This document shows, piece by piece, positions 30,821-39,032 of a stretch of 39,032 nt of DNA. Location: contig CALUMX010000029.1 in assembly GCA_944321875.1 (NCBI GenBank), positions 1-39,032 on the forward strand. Direction: 5' to 3'. Under the pieces are notes generated by a model that worked only from the letters and a program-made list of their open reading frames with translations, ran no database searches and had not been told where the DNA came from. This stretch comes from an uncultured Muribaculaceae bacterium. Its GTDB lineage: Bacteria > Bacteroidota > Bacteroidia > Bacteroidales > Muribaculaceae. Position 1 is the first letter of the stretch. The number at the start of each line of letters is the position of its first letter. A program made the position numbers and the translations under genes.

Positions 30821-33286
30821 ATGAATATATCTTACAATTGGCTGAAGGAATACCTTAATTTCGACCTGACGCCCGAAGAAGTATCTGCCGCGCTCACATC
30901 AATCGGCCTTGAGACCGACGGCGTGGAAAAAGTTGAAACCATCAAAGGCGGTCTGAACGGCCTGGTGGTAGCGAAGGTGCTCACCTGCATCGACCATCCC
31001 GACAGCGACCACCTGCACATCACGACTGTCGACACCGGCAACGGCGAACCGCTGCAAGTAGTGTGCGGTGCCCACAACGTAGCTGCCGGACAGCACGTGA
31101 TTCTCGCCACAGTAGGCACAAAGCTCTACGACGGCGACAAGGAATTTGCCATCAAGAAATCTAAAATCCGCGGCGTTGAGTCGTTCGGTATGATTTGTGC
31201 GGAAGACGAAATCGGCGTGGGAACCTCTCACGACGGCATCATCGTTCTCCCCGACACAGTCGCTCCGGGCACTCCGGCTCGCGAATACTACAACGTGAAG
31301 GACGACTACGTTCTGGAAGTCGACCTCACGCCTAACCGCATCGACGCTGCCTCCCACTACGGCGTGGCACGCGACCTTGCAGCTTGGATGAAACGCAACG
31401 GCATGGAGGCCAATCTCCACCGCCCGTCGACCGAGGCTTTCGCCATCGATCGTCAGGATGGAGCCGTGACAGTGGAAGTGGCCAACGCTGAGGCTTGTCC
31501 GCGCTACTCCGGCCTGACCATCCGCAACGTAACGGTGAAAGAAAGTCCAGAATGGTTGCGCAACTACCTCTCAACCATCGGCCAGCGTCCGATTAACAAC
31601 GTTGTGGACATCACCAACTTCATCCTCAACGCATTCTGCCAGCCGCTCCACTGCTTCGACCTCGCGAAGGTGAAGGGCGAGCGCGTGGTGGTACGCCCGG
31701 CTGTGGAAGGCAGCAAGTTTGTGACACTCGACAACGTGGAGCACACGCTCACTGAACGTGACCTGATGATTTGCAACGCCGAAGAGCCGATGTGCCTTGC
31801 CGGCGTGATGGGCGGTCTTGAATCCGGCGTAACGGAGCAGACCACCGACATCTTCCTCGAATCAGCCTGCTTCAACCCGACATGGGTGCGCAAGACGGCA
31901 CGCCGCCACGGCATCAACTCCGACTCTTCGTTCCGCTTCGAGCGTGGCGTAGACCCGGAAGGCACCGTCTACGCGCTGAAGATAGCAGCCCTGCTCGTCA
32001 AGGAACTCGCCGGAGGTGAAATCTGCGGCGACATCGTAGACCTCTACCCGGCACCTGCCGCACCGAAGACGGTAGAGCTCTCCTTCAACTATCTCACTTC
32101 CCTCATCGGCAAGAACATCGAGCCGGAACTCGTGAAGAGCATCCTCGCATCGCTCGATATCGTGACAACGGCTGAGACTGCCGAAGCCCTCACGCTGACC
32201 GTACCGGCCTACCGTGTTGACGTGACACGTCCGTGCGACGTTGTGGAAGAAATTCTCCGCATCTACGGCTACAACAACGTGGAATTCGGCGAAACGCTCC
32301 ACTCCAGCCTCTCTTACCGTCAGACAACCGACGAGTCAGAACATCTGCAACAACTCGTATCCGAACAGCTTACGGCTGCCGGCTACTACGAAATAATGAA
32401 CAACTCGCTCACCTCCGTAGCCTACTACGACGGTAGCGAAATCTATCCGCTCGACCGCTGCGTACGTCTGCTCAACCCGTTGAGCAACGACCTCGCCGTT
32501 ATGCGCCAGACGCTCATCTACGGCGGTCTTGAGAGCCTCGCCCACAACATCAACCGCAAGGCATCCAACCTGCTGATGTATGAGTTCGGCAAGGTTTACT
32601 CAGCCAACCCTGAAGCACAGTCGACCGAGGAGAAACCGCTCGCACCGTTCAGCGAGGCCATGCACCTCGGCATCTGGATGACCGGCGACCTCTATGCGTC
32701 CAACTGGGCGGCTCCGGCTCGCAAGTCCACAGTATTCGACCTGAAGGCAACCGTTGAGAACGTATTCGCACGCCTCGGCATCAAGACTGACGAGCTGGTG
32801 GCTACACAGATTTCCGATGAAATCTTCGGTGCGGCACTCGAATACCGCAACCGCGGCGGCAAACTCGCCGGCTATGTGGGTGTCGTTTCCCGCAAGCAGC
32901 TGAAGAAGGCCGACATCGACCAGGAAGTGTTCTATGCTGAATTCGACTGGGACATGCTCGTCAAGATGGCGTTGAAGAAGAAAGTGGAATACACCGACCT
33001 TCCGAAGTCAATGCCTGTGAAGCGCGACCTTGCCCTCCTGCTCAACGCCGACATCACGTTCGCACAGGTGGAAGCCGTGGTACGCGCCTCTGAGAAGCGC
33101 CTGCTCAAGAGCGTAACGCTCTTCGACGTCTACGAAGGCAAGAACCTCGAGCCGGGCAAGAAGTCTTACGCCATCTCAATGATTCTCCAGGACGACGAGA
33201 AGACGCTCAACGACAAGCAAATCGACGCTGTTATGAACAAAATCGTGGGCAATCTCCAAAAGCAGCTCGATGCAAAACTCCGATAA
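30821..33286 (+). CDS. pheT: Phenylalanine-tRNA ligase beta subunit
   Basis: A 821-residue subunit of the heterotetrameric enzyme that charges tRNA-Phe, with the full bacterial domain set. The N-terminal MNISYNWLKEYL precedes an OB-type tRNA-binding domain (about 42-155; VVCGAHNV, GVESFGMICAEDEIG). The B3/B4 editing region (about 215-390) contains PINNVVDITNF and FRFERGVDPE. B5 (about 405-480) and a catalytic-like core follow. The C-terminal FDX-ACB domain (about 725-821) starts at DLPKSMPVKRDLALLL. pheS is not adjacent, as is common in Bacteroidota, so the two subunits are encoded apart. YebC follows 39 bases later. Confidence 0.96.
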   Translation: MNISYNWLKEYLNFDLTPEEVSAALTSIGLETDGVEKVETIKGGLNGLVVAKVLTCIDHPDSDHLHITTVDTGNGEPLQVVCGAHNVAAGQHVILATVGTKLYDGDKEFAIKKSKIRGVESFGMICAEDEIGVGTSHDGIIVLPDTVAPGTPAREYYNVKDDYVLEVDLTPNRIDAASHYGVARDLAAWMKRNGMEANLHRPSTEAFAIDRQDGAVTVEVANAEACPRYSGLTIRNVTVKESPEWLRNYLSTIGQRPINNVVDITNFILNAFCQPLHCFDLAKVKGERVVVRPAVEGSKFVTLDNVEHTLTERDLMICNAEEPMCLAGVMGGLESGVTEQTTDIFLESACFNPTWVRKTARRHGINSDSSFRFERGVDPEGTVYALKIAALLVKELAGGEICGDIVDLYPAPAAPKTVELSFNYLTSLIGKNIEPELVKSILASLDIVTTAETAEALTLTVPAYRVDVTRPCDVVEEILRIYGYNNVEFGETLHSSLSYRQTTDESEHLQQLVSEQLTAAGYYEIMNNSLTSVAYYDGSEIYPLDRCVRLLNPLSNDLAVMRQTLIYGGLESLAHNINRKASNLLMYEFGKVYSANPEAQSTEEKPLAPFSEAMHLGIWMTGDLYASNWAAPARKSTVFDLKATVENVFARLGIKTDELVATQISDEIFGAALEYRNRGGKLAGYVGVVSRKQLKKADIDQEVFYAEFDWDMLVKMALKKKVEYTDLPKSMPVKRDLALLLNADITFAQVEAVVRASEKRLLKSVTLFDVYEGKNLEPGKKSYAISMILQDDEKTLNDKQIDAVMNKIVGNLQKQLDAKLR

Positions 33287-33325
33287 TCATACAATAATAA
33301 AATAATAATATAAAGAATTCACAAT

Positions 33326-34057
33326 ATGGGAAGAGCTTTTGAATACCGCAAAGCAAGAAAATTGAAACGCTGGGGCAACATGTCCCGTACGTTCACTAAG
33401 ATTGGTAAGGAAATCACTATCGCTGTCAAGGCAGCCGGTCCTGACCCAAGCGGCAACTCCCGTCTCCGCGTTCTTCTGCAAAATGCCAAGGCAGCCAACA
33501 TGCCGAAGGATACTGTGGAACGCGCCATCAAGAAAGCGACTGATAAAGACGCAAGCGACTACAAGGAAATCGTTTACGAAGGATACGGCCCGTTCGGTAT
33601 CGCCATCGTTGTTGAGACTGCTACTGACAACAACACGCGTACCGTTGCCAACGTGCGCAGCTACTTCAACAAGTTTGGCGGCTCACTCGGCACATCAGGC
33701 AGCCTCTCTTTCCTCTTCGAGCACAAGTGTGTGTTCAAAGTGGCTCCGAAGGAAGGCGTATCATTGGAGGACCTCGAACTTGAATTGATTGACTACGGCG
33801 TGGACGAGCTCGACGACGAAGGCGAATCAATCGTTCTCTACGGTGCTTTCGAATCGTTTGCCGACATCCAAAAATACCTCGAAGAAAACGGCTTCGAAAT
33901 CCAGAGCGCAGAATTTGAGCGTATTCCTAACGACTACAAGGAAGTTACTCCGGAACAACGCGAGCAAATCGAGAAACTCCTTGAGAAGTTTGAGGACGAC
34001 GACGACGTTCAGAACGTTTACCACAACATGAAGGAAGACGAGACAGAAGAGGAATAA
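33326..34057 (+). CDS. YebC/PmpR family protein
   Basis: A 243-residue protein of the YebC/TACO1 family, described as transcriptional regulators and, more recently, as factors that help ribosomes at proline stretches. The signature MGRAFEYRKARKLKRWGNMSRTFTKIGKEI and the following AANMPKDTVERAIKKA and GYGPFGIAIVVE are all present. The C-terminal tail is highly acidic. It lies 39 bases after pheT with no terminator between them, so it is probably co-transcribed. Which role applies here is unknown. Confidence 0.92.
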   Translation: MGRAFEYRKARKLKRWGNMSRTFTKIGKEITIAVKAAGPDPSGNSRLRVLLQNAKAANMPKDTVERAIKKATDKDASDYKEIVYEGYGPFGIAIVVETATDNNTRTVANVRSYFNKFGGSLGTSGSLSFLFEHKCVFKVAPKEGVSLEDLELELIDYGVDELDDEGESIVLYGAFESFADIQKYLEENGFEIQSAEFERIPNDYKEVTPEQREQIEKLLEKFEDDDDVQNVYHNMKEDETEEE

Positions 34058-34080
34058 TCTCCGCCTGCATCCAAATAATA

Positions 34081-34124
34081 AAATCAGCGTCTGCATCTTT
34101 ACGACCGCAGACGCTGATTTTTTT
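34081..34124 (+). terminator. Terminator of the pheT-yebC unit
   Basis: Perfect 14-bp stem (34081-34094 with 34107-34120) followed by TTTT. Confidence 0.95.
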
Positions 34125-34132
34125 CGCTATGC

Positions 34133-34163
34133 TTGCACCGACGGCTGCCTTTCCATACCTTTG
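34133..34163 (+). promoter_or_regulatory. -33/-7 promoter of the second TonB receptor gene
   Basis: TTG (34133-34135), 20 bases, perfect TACCTTTG (34156-34163), and a leader of about 55 bases to the ATG at 34225. Confidence 0.62.
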
Positions 34164-34224
34164 TTCCTATTATTAATCCGCGGAGGCCCGACGGCAGCCG
34201 CACAACCAACCGACCAACAGCAAC

Positions 34225-36456
34225 ATGAAACTCAAATACCTTCTGTTTCTCCTTGCCGCCAGCCCTTTCAGACTGCAGGCGCAATCGCCGGCCGAGTCCG
34301 ATACGACAACCGACCGCTACTACAACCTGAAGGAAGTGGAAATCATCAGCGACCAGCTGCGCCGCCGCAACATCGTGGCACCCGAAATGGGACGCGTGAC
34401 CATCAGTCCCCGGCAAGTGAAAAACATCCCGACGCTCTTTGGCGAGGCCGACGTTCTGAAGGCATTGCAGACGCAGCCGGGCGTGTCGAGCGGCGTGGAA
34501 GGCTTCGCCGGTATGTACGTCAGAGGTGGAGACAACGATGAGAACCTCTACCTGCTGCACAATCTGCCGCTCTACCACATCAATCACCTGTGCGGCATCT
34601 TCTCCTCGTTCAACGTGGCGACGCTCGACGATGTCGACTTCTACAAGTCAAGTTTCCCCTCCAACTACGGCGGCCGGCTGTCAAGCATCACCGACATCCG
34701 CCTGCGTGAGAGCAATTTTCAGGAACTGGAAGGTGAGGCATCCATCGGACTGTTGTCGGGAAGCGTCTTTGTGACGGCTCCTATCAAGAAAGACAAGGTG
34801 GCATTCTCCGCCGGTATGCGCCGCTCATGGCTCGACATCATCTCGGCTCCCACCATCGCCATCCTCAACCGGCTCGACAAGGACAAAGGTTCGGCTACCA
34901 TCGGCCGCTATGCCTTCACCGACCTCAACCTGAAACTCGACTACCGGGTTTCGGACCATATTTCGGGCTATACGCACGCGTTCTGGGGTTCCGATTTCAT
35001 GAAGCTCGGCAGCGAGCATTTCTCGGAGACGAACGGGACGAAGGATTATTCCGATAAGAACGTGACAAGCATGCGCTGGGGCAACTGGGGTATCTCGTCG
35101 GGCTTCGACTTTCGCCTGCGCCACCAATGGACGCTCTCGGCCAACGCCTATTTCACGTCGTACGATTCCAACCTGGGACAGGACAAGGACTCCTATACCA
35201 TCAGCGATGGAGAAAAGACAACGGAATACACCCATAAGAACAACAAGAACGGCATCTACGACCTCGGCTTCAATTTCGATGCGGTAAAGGAATTCGGCAA
35301 GCTGTTCACGCTCAAGACCGGTACCGACTACATCTTCCACCACTACAAACCGGAACGGATTACGATGGAGAGCAACGCCTCCGACTTCTCCAGTCATACG
35401 CTCGTGCCGGCTTCCATCATCGAGGCACACGAGGCTTCGGTCTATGTCGACGGTACGCTCCACCTCGGTGACCATTGGGCGGTACAGGCCGGCGTGAGAG
35501 GCGTCTACTATACGTCGGAAGGCACGTCCCACTTCTTGCCGGAGCCCCGTGCGGCCTTGCGCTACGCTCCGTCGAAGGACCTCAGTTTCAAGGCCGGCTA
35601 TTCACGGATGTCGCAGTTCGTGCAACAGATATGCAACAGCTACATCAGCCTCCCGACCGACTCCTGGCAGCCCATCGGCAGCCACTGGGATCCGCTGACA
35701 TCCGACCAGGTATCGCTCGGCGTCTACGGCAACCTGCCGGCCGGATTCTTCTATTCGGTGGAAGGTTACTACAAGTGGATGCACAACCTGCTGGAATACA
35801 AGGAGGGCATGAGCATGTTCTCCCCTTCAGCCCAATGGAGCGACAAGCTGACCGTGGGAGAGGGAACCGCCTACGGAGTGGACATCAGCGTGCAACGCAA
35901 CATCGGCAAAGTGACGGGTACCGTCGGATACGGACTGCTTTGGACCGACCGCCGGTTTGCCGAGTTGAACAACGGCCGTCCCTTCCCTTCGAAATATGAC
36001 AACCGCCACAAGTTCAACATCGTCTGCACCTACCGGCTCAACGACCGTTTTGAGTTCAACGCCGGATGGACGTTCATGACGGGTAACCTGGTGACGCTCG
36101 CACTGGAGAATTACAACGGTCTCGTCGGAGCAGGCTTCCCCGAAGACCTGATTCTGAACACCAACTACGATTACGGATGGGGTATCAACTATTACAGCAC
36201 ACGCAACAACGTGCGTCTGCCGGCCTACCACCGTCTCGACCTGGGCATGAACGTCTACAAGACATTAAAGAACGGCCATCAGACCATCTGGAACGTAGGC
36301 CTCTACAACGCCTATTCGCGGATGAACCCGATTGCCGTCGTCAAGCAGGAAATGAAAGTCATGAACCCGACTCCTGACAAGAGATGGAACAACAAGTTCC
36401 AGACAATGAGCATCATGCCGATTATTCCTTCCGTTTCATTCACCTACAAATTCTGA
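34225..36456 (+). CDS. TonB-dependent receptor paired with a DUF4249 lipoprotein
   Basis: Outer-membrane transporter of 743 residues. A signal peptide (1-20, ending LQAQ) runs directly into the plug, without the carboxypeptidase-like N-domain seen in the receptor at 10583. The plug has LFGEADVLKALQTQPGVSSGVEGFAGMYVRGGDNDENLYLLHNLPLYH (about 71-118) and SSFPSNYGGRLSSITDIRLRE. The barrel ends in SFTYKF. A DUF4249 lipoprotein gene follows after 5 bases. The receptor plus DUF4249 pair is recurrent in Bacteroidota and its substrate is not established as far as I know. Confidence 0.9.
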   Translation: MKLKYLLFLLAASPFRLQAQSPAESDTTTDRYYNLKEVEIISDQLRRRNIVAPEMGRVTISPRQVKNIPTLFGEADVLKALQTQPGVSSGVEGFAGMYVRGGDNDENLYLLHNLPLYHINHLCGIFSSFNVATLDDVDFYKSSFPSNYGGRLSSITDIRLRESNFQELEGEASIGLLSGSVFVTAPIKKDKVAFSAGMRRSWLDIISAPTIAILNRLDKDKGSATIGRYAFTDLNLKLDYRVSDHISGYTHAFWGSDFMKLGSEHFSETNGTKDYSDKNVTSMRWGNWGISSGFDFRLRHQWTLSANAYFTSYDSNLGQDKDSYTISDGEKTTEYTHKNNKNGIYDLGFNFDAVKEFGKLFTLKTGTDYIFHHYKPERITMESNASDFSSHTLVPASIIEAHEASVYVDGTLHLGDHWAVQAGVRGVYYTSEGTSHFLPEPRAALRYAPSKDLSFKAGYSRMSQFVQQICNSYISLPTDSWQPIGSHWDPLTSDQVSLGVYGNLPAGFFYSVEGYYKWMHNLLEYKEGMSMFSPSAQWSDKLTVGEGTAYGVDISVQRNIGKVTGTVGYGLLWTDRRFAELNNGRPFPSKYDNRHKFNIVCTYRLNDRFEFNAGWTFMTGNLVTLALENYNGLVGAGFPEDLILNTNYDYGWGINYYSTRNNVRLPAYHRLDLGMNVYKTLKNGHQTIWNVGLYNAYSRMNPIAVVKQEMKVMNPTPDKRWNNKFQTMSIMPIIPSVSFTYKF

Positions 36457-36461
36457 ACGTT

Positions 36462-37412
36462 ATGAACAAACTCATACTTCCCGCCCTCCTTTCACTCGCC
36501 TGCCTTCTTCCCTCCTGCATGCGCGACATCGACCTTGAGCACTACCGCGGCGAGGCTAAACCGACGCTGACGAGCGTCATGACGTCCGACACGGTGGTAA
36601 TGGCCGACGTGTCCTATTCCTGGTTCTTCACCGACACCAAGCCGGGCGAGGACATCACAGGCCTGAACGTCGACGTGTTTATCAACTCGGAACTGAAGGA
36701 GCGCATGACCTATGACGGCGAGAAATACATAAGCAACGTGCGCCCGCAAGGCGGCGACACGGTAACCATCCGCACAGAGGTTGACGGCCAGCCGCTGCAA
36801 GCCACCGACATCATCCCGAAACCGGCAAAAATCGAGGGGCTGCGCATCCTCCACAGCAAAGTGCCGTCGCCCTATCCGCAATACGAATGGAAAGACGGCC
36901 AATACATCGAAATCAAGGAGGTCGACCGCTTTACCTACAAAGTGCGCTTCCGCGACGAGCCGGGAAAGGCCAACTACTACTTTCTGAGAATCGACTCTCA
37001 GCTGTTTACCTTCGGCGAGTTCAACTATTCCTACGACCCTGTATTCCAGACAGCCTACGAGAAAATCTACGGCAGCATCCACAGCTCCGACTTCGGCAGC
37101 ATCTACGGAATGCCGTTCACCGATGAGGGCATCGAAGGCAAGGAATACGAACTGACCGTAACGGAGGATATCTATATCAATGACAACATCAAATATCCAC
37201 GCACCATCCGGCTCTATGCCATCTCTGAGGCCTACTTCCGCTACCTTATCACGATAATGGCCAACCAGGGCGATGAATCCATGCAGGGCGGCATGATTGA
37301 CGCGGGCATGGCCGAACCGAAGCCCATCTACTGCAACGTCGAGGGCGGACTCGGCATCGTGTGCGGCATCCAGACCGACGAAATGGAAATCCAGTTGGAA
37401 GATTTCAAATAA
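36462..37412 (+). CDS. DUF4249 family lipoprotein
   Basis: A 316-residue lipoprotein. The start at 36462 gives a signal peptide with lipobox LLPSC (lipid Cys near residue 19), followed by MRDIDLEHY. The core pattern of the family is visible: KPTLTSVMTSDTVVMADVSYSW, then VFINSELKERMTYDG and GDTVTIRTEVDGQPLQATDIIPKPAKI. The fold is probably a beta-sandwich. It is translated with the TonB receptor just upstream and likely works as its partner on the outer membrane. Confidence 0.87.
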   Translation: MNKLILPALLSLACLLPSCMRDIDLEHYRGEAKPTLTSVMTSDTVVMADVSYSWFFTDTKPGEDITGLNVDVFINSELKERMTYDGEKYISNVRPQGGDTVTIRTEVDGQPLQATDIIPKPAKIEGLRILHSKVPSPYPQYEWKDGQYIEIKEVDRFTYKVRFRDEPGKANYYFLRIDSQLFTFGEFNYSYDPVFQTAYEKIYGSIHSSDFGSIYGMPFTDEGIEGKEYELTVTEDIYINDNIKYPRTIRLYAISEAYFRYLITIMANQGDESMQGGMIDAGMAEPKPIYCNVEGGLGIVCGIQTDEMEIQLEDFK

Positions 37413-37430
37413 CCCGTTCACACATAAAGA

Positions 37431-37477
37431 AAGGCGCAGCCCCCGGTTTCAATCCGAAGGACTGCGCCTTATTTTTT
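37431..37477. terminator. Terminator after the DUF4249 gene
   Basis: Arms AAGGCGCAG (37431-37439) and CTGCGCCTT (37462-37470) with a 22-base loop, followed by ATTTTTT. It may also serve the convergent gene ending at 37531. Confidence 0.85.
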
Positions 37478-37530
37478 AGACTCTATGCCAATTTGTACCC
37501 AAAATCAAGGTACACGAAAAGTTAGACGGT

Positions 37531-38799
37531 TTAGAACACCATTTTTTCGGTGGTGCGGCCGTAGCTTACGATGTAGACACCGCTTGGGAAAGCGCGTGCG
37601 GAATCGTTACCACGGTAAACGAGGCGACCCGTGAGGTCGTACACGCTGACGAGGAGCCGCTGTGGGTTAAGAAGTTGCCCGTCGGCATAGCGGACTCCCT
37701 CAACAAGCGTCGGCTGCTGCACGCTGCTGCCGGATTCCGTCCGCATATTGGTGAAATAGCTCCATCCGCTTGCCCGATAAGCCTCCAAAGAGCCATCCGG
37801 AACAATCACCGGAATAGCATTGTCGACACCATTGAAGGGGAACATTTCGGTATCCTCCAGAGTAGGTGGCGTGGATGTCAGAACCGTAATTTGCTCGAAA
37901 GCAGAGCAGTTGCTAAATGCTCCGTTACCGATAGTAGTTACACCTTCGGGAAGGGTGATTTGTTTAAGTGCTTCGCAATAACTGAATGCGTATTTATTAA
38001 TAATGGCTACGCTATTTCCGATGGCGATTTGCTCGAGCGCGGCACAACCATCAAAAGCACTGTCACCAATGATTGTTACGCTGTTGGGGATGTCATATGC
38101 CGTATCAAGTCGTCCAGAAGGATATTGCAGGAGGAGAGTGAGGTCTTTTGAGTAAAGCACACCGTTCACAGAACAATAGTTCTGATTATCTTCAGCGACA
38201 TTGATTTCTTTGAGCGAAGCACATGAGGCGCAGACTGCCATGCCAATAGTTGTGACACTGGCTGGAATAGTGATTTGAGTAAGCCCGCTGCTACTCCAAA
38301 ATACTCCCTCTCCAATGGTTGTCACACCCTCAGGGATGGTGATTTCAGTAATGGAGTGACACCAAGAGAATGCGTAGTCACCGATGGTTGTTACACTTTC
38401 GGGGATAGCAACTTGAGTGAGCGGACAGAAACTGAACGCGTAATCTCCAATGGTTATCAGGCCATTAGGAAAAGTGATTTGTCGGAGCTCGCCACATTGG
38501 CTGAATGCTTGGTCACCAATAGATTGTACATTGTTTCCAATGGTGATTTGCACGAGCGTAGAGCTATTCCAGAACGCGAAATCACCGATGGCTGTGACTG
38601 CATAGTCAATGTCTTCGTAGCTGACCGTAGCAGGAACTTCTGCTTCAGCTGGAAGCTCGTCAGTGTAGCCGGTCACGCTTACGAGTTTCTTATCAGCGTC
38701 GGTTACGCTATACATTAGGTAGCCGGATGTGAAATCCTGTGCTTGAATGCCGGCTGCGCAAAGCAACGACACGACAAGAAGAAGTAATTTTCTTTCCAT
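37531..38799 (-). CDS. Exported BspA-type leucine-rich-repeat protein
   Basis: A 422-residue surface or secreted protein. A signal peptide (1-20) is followed by about ten BspA-like repeats of roughly 23 residues (residues 70-310), with the pattern ITIPEGVTTIGDYAFSxC. BspA-type proteins bind host proteins or other bacteria. An interruption at about 195-235 (SVNGVLYSKDLTLLLQYPSG) is a usual feature of the family. The last 40 residues (VYDLTGRLVYRGNDSARAFPSGVYIVSYG) resemble a type IX secretion C-terminal sorting domain, though type IX machinery is not visible in this window. A weak TATCTTTA box near 38874-38881 on the minus strand could be its promoter. Confidence 0.88.
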   Translation of the reverse strand: MERKLLLLVVSLLCAAGIQAQDFTSGYLMYSVTDADKKLVSVTGYTDELPAEAEVPATVSYEDIDYAVTAIGDFAFWNSSTLVQITIGNNVQSIGDQAFSQCGELRQITFPNGLITIGDYAFSFCPLTQVAIPESVTTIGDYAFSWCHSITEITIPEGVTTIGEGVFWSSSGLTQITIPASVTTIGMAVCASCASLKEINVAEDNQNYCSVNGVLYSKDLTLLLQYPSGRLDTAYDIPNSVTIIGDSAFDGCAALEQIAIGNSVAIINKYAFSYCEALKQITLPEGVTTIGNGAFSNCSAFEQITVLTSTPPTLEDTEMFPFNGVDNAIPVIVPDGSLEAYRASGWSYFTNMRTESGSSVQQPTLVEGVRYADGQLLNPQRLLVSVYDLTGRLVYRGNDSARAFPSGVYIVSYGRTTEKMVF

Positions 38800-39032
38800 A
38801 GCATTACATTTTTATATAAATTAAATATTCCCCTTTAATAAAATGACAGATAAATATTTATAAAACATATGTAAAGATAATGAAAAATATTGTATCCCTG
38901 TCAGTTACAAATATTTTTTGCAAAAAATATGACAATAAAATTACCAACAAGAATATTTGTCTAGTCCTAAATAACCGTTACAGTAATTGGACAAAAATAA
39001 ATTATTTCTCACAGTTCAGCAAGGTTCGTCTT
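38800..39032. other. AT-rich spacer at the right edge
   Basis: No gene, terminator or clear repeat is visible here. It holds the presumed promoter region of the leucine-rich-repeat gene. Confidence 0.5.

Overview
The window looks like chromosomal DNA of a gut-type Bacteroidota, most likely order Bacteroidales. The evidence is the repeated promoter signature TAnnTTTG (often with an upstream TTTG or TTG about 18-21 bases away), weak or absent Shine-Dalgarno sequences, TonB-dependent receptors paired with lipoproteins, a BspA-type leucine-rich-repeat protein, DUF4834 next to pssA and psd, and a CfxA-like class A2 beta-lactamase. I see no rRNA, tRNA, insertion sequence, integrase or CRISPR array. 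The genus cannot be fixed from the sequence.

Layout. 1-2253: AT-rich end of a surface-polysaccharide locus (pyruvyl transferase-like protein, family 2 glycosyltransferase), closed by a perfect 21-bp terminator stem. 2452-4751: a Kdo/InaA-like kinase translationally coupled to cytidine deaminase, and a very compact divergent junction with a GH73/LysM cell-wall hydrolase. 4836-9847: a tight minus-strand operon of flippase, DUF389 membrane protein, glycosyltransferase and class A beta-lactamase. 10023-17377: a small secreted Tyr-rich repeat protein, a TonB-dependent receptor with a probable surface lipoprotein, and a GH3 glucosidase. 17463-18362: an Abi_2 (AbiD/F-type HEPN) abortive-infection gene with an elaborate leader. 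18637-19419: a DUF5672 protein. 19456-27175: an eight-gene minus-strand signalling cluster. 27837-29606: phospholipid synthesis genes psd-pssA-DUF4834. 29814-34057: RluA-type pseudouridine synthase, pheT and a YebC-family gene. 34225-37412: TonB receptor plus DUF4249 lipoprotein. 37531-38799: a secreted leucine-rich-repeat protein.

The most interesting region is 19456-27175. In transcription order it encodes a stand-alone LytTR DNA-binding protein, a membrane FHA/zinc-ribbon protein, an exported caspase-like (C14) protease with an EF-hand-like loop, an acidic glycine-zipper protein, a second FHA protein with a 27-bp tandem repeat, a PP2C phosphatase fused through a membrane segment to a TonB C-terminal domain, a membrane Ser/Thr kinase with HLD in place of HRD, and an exported Sel1-repeat protein. 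This is a complete writer, eraser and reader phosphosignalling set together with a caspase-like protease, and may be an undescribed trans-envelope signalling or regulated-proteolysis system.

The second point of interest is the Abi_2 leader. Its -33 box lies inside a 19-bp palindrome, and a terminator-like hairpin with seven Us lies between promoter and gene. A possible divergent small RNA lies on the other side of the palindrome. The third is a set of five 11-bp-phased GTWA cores directly upstream of the first TonB receptor, resembling tandem sites of an OmpR/PhoB-type regulator.
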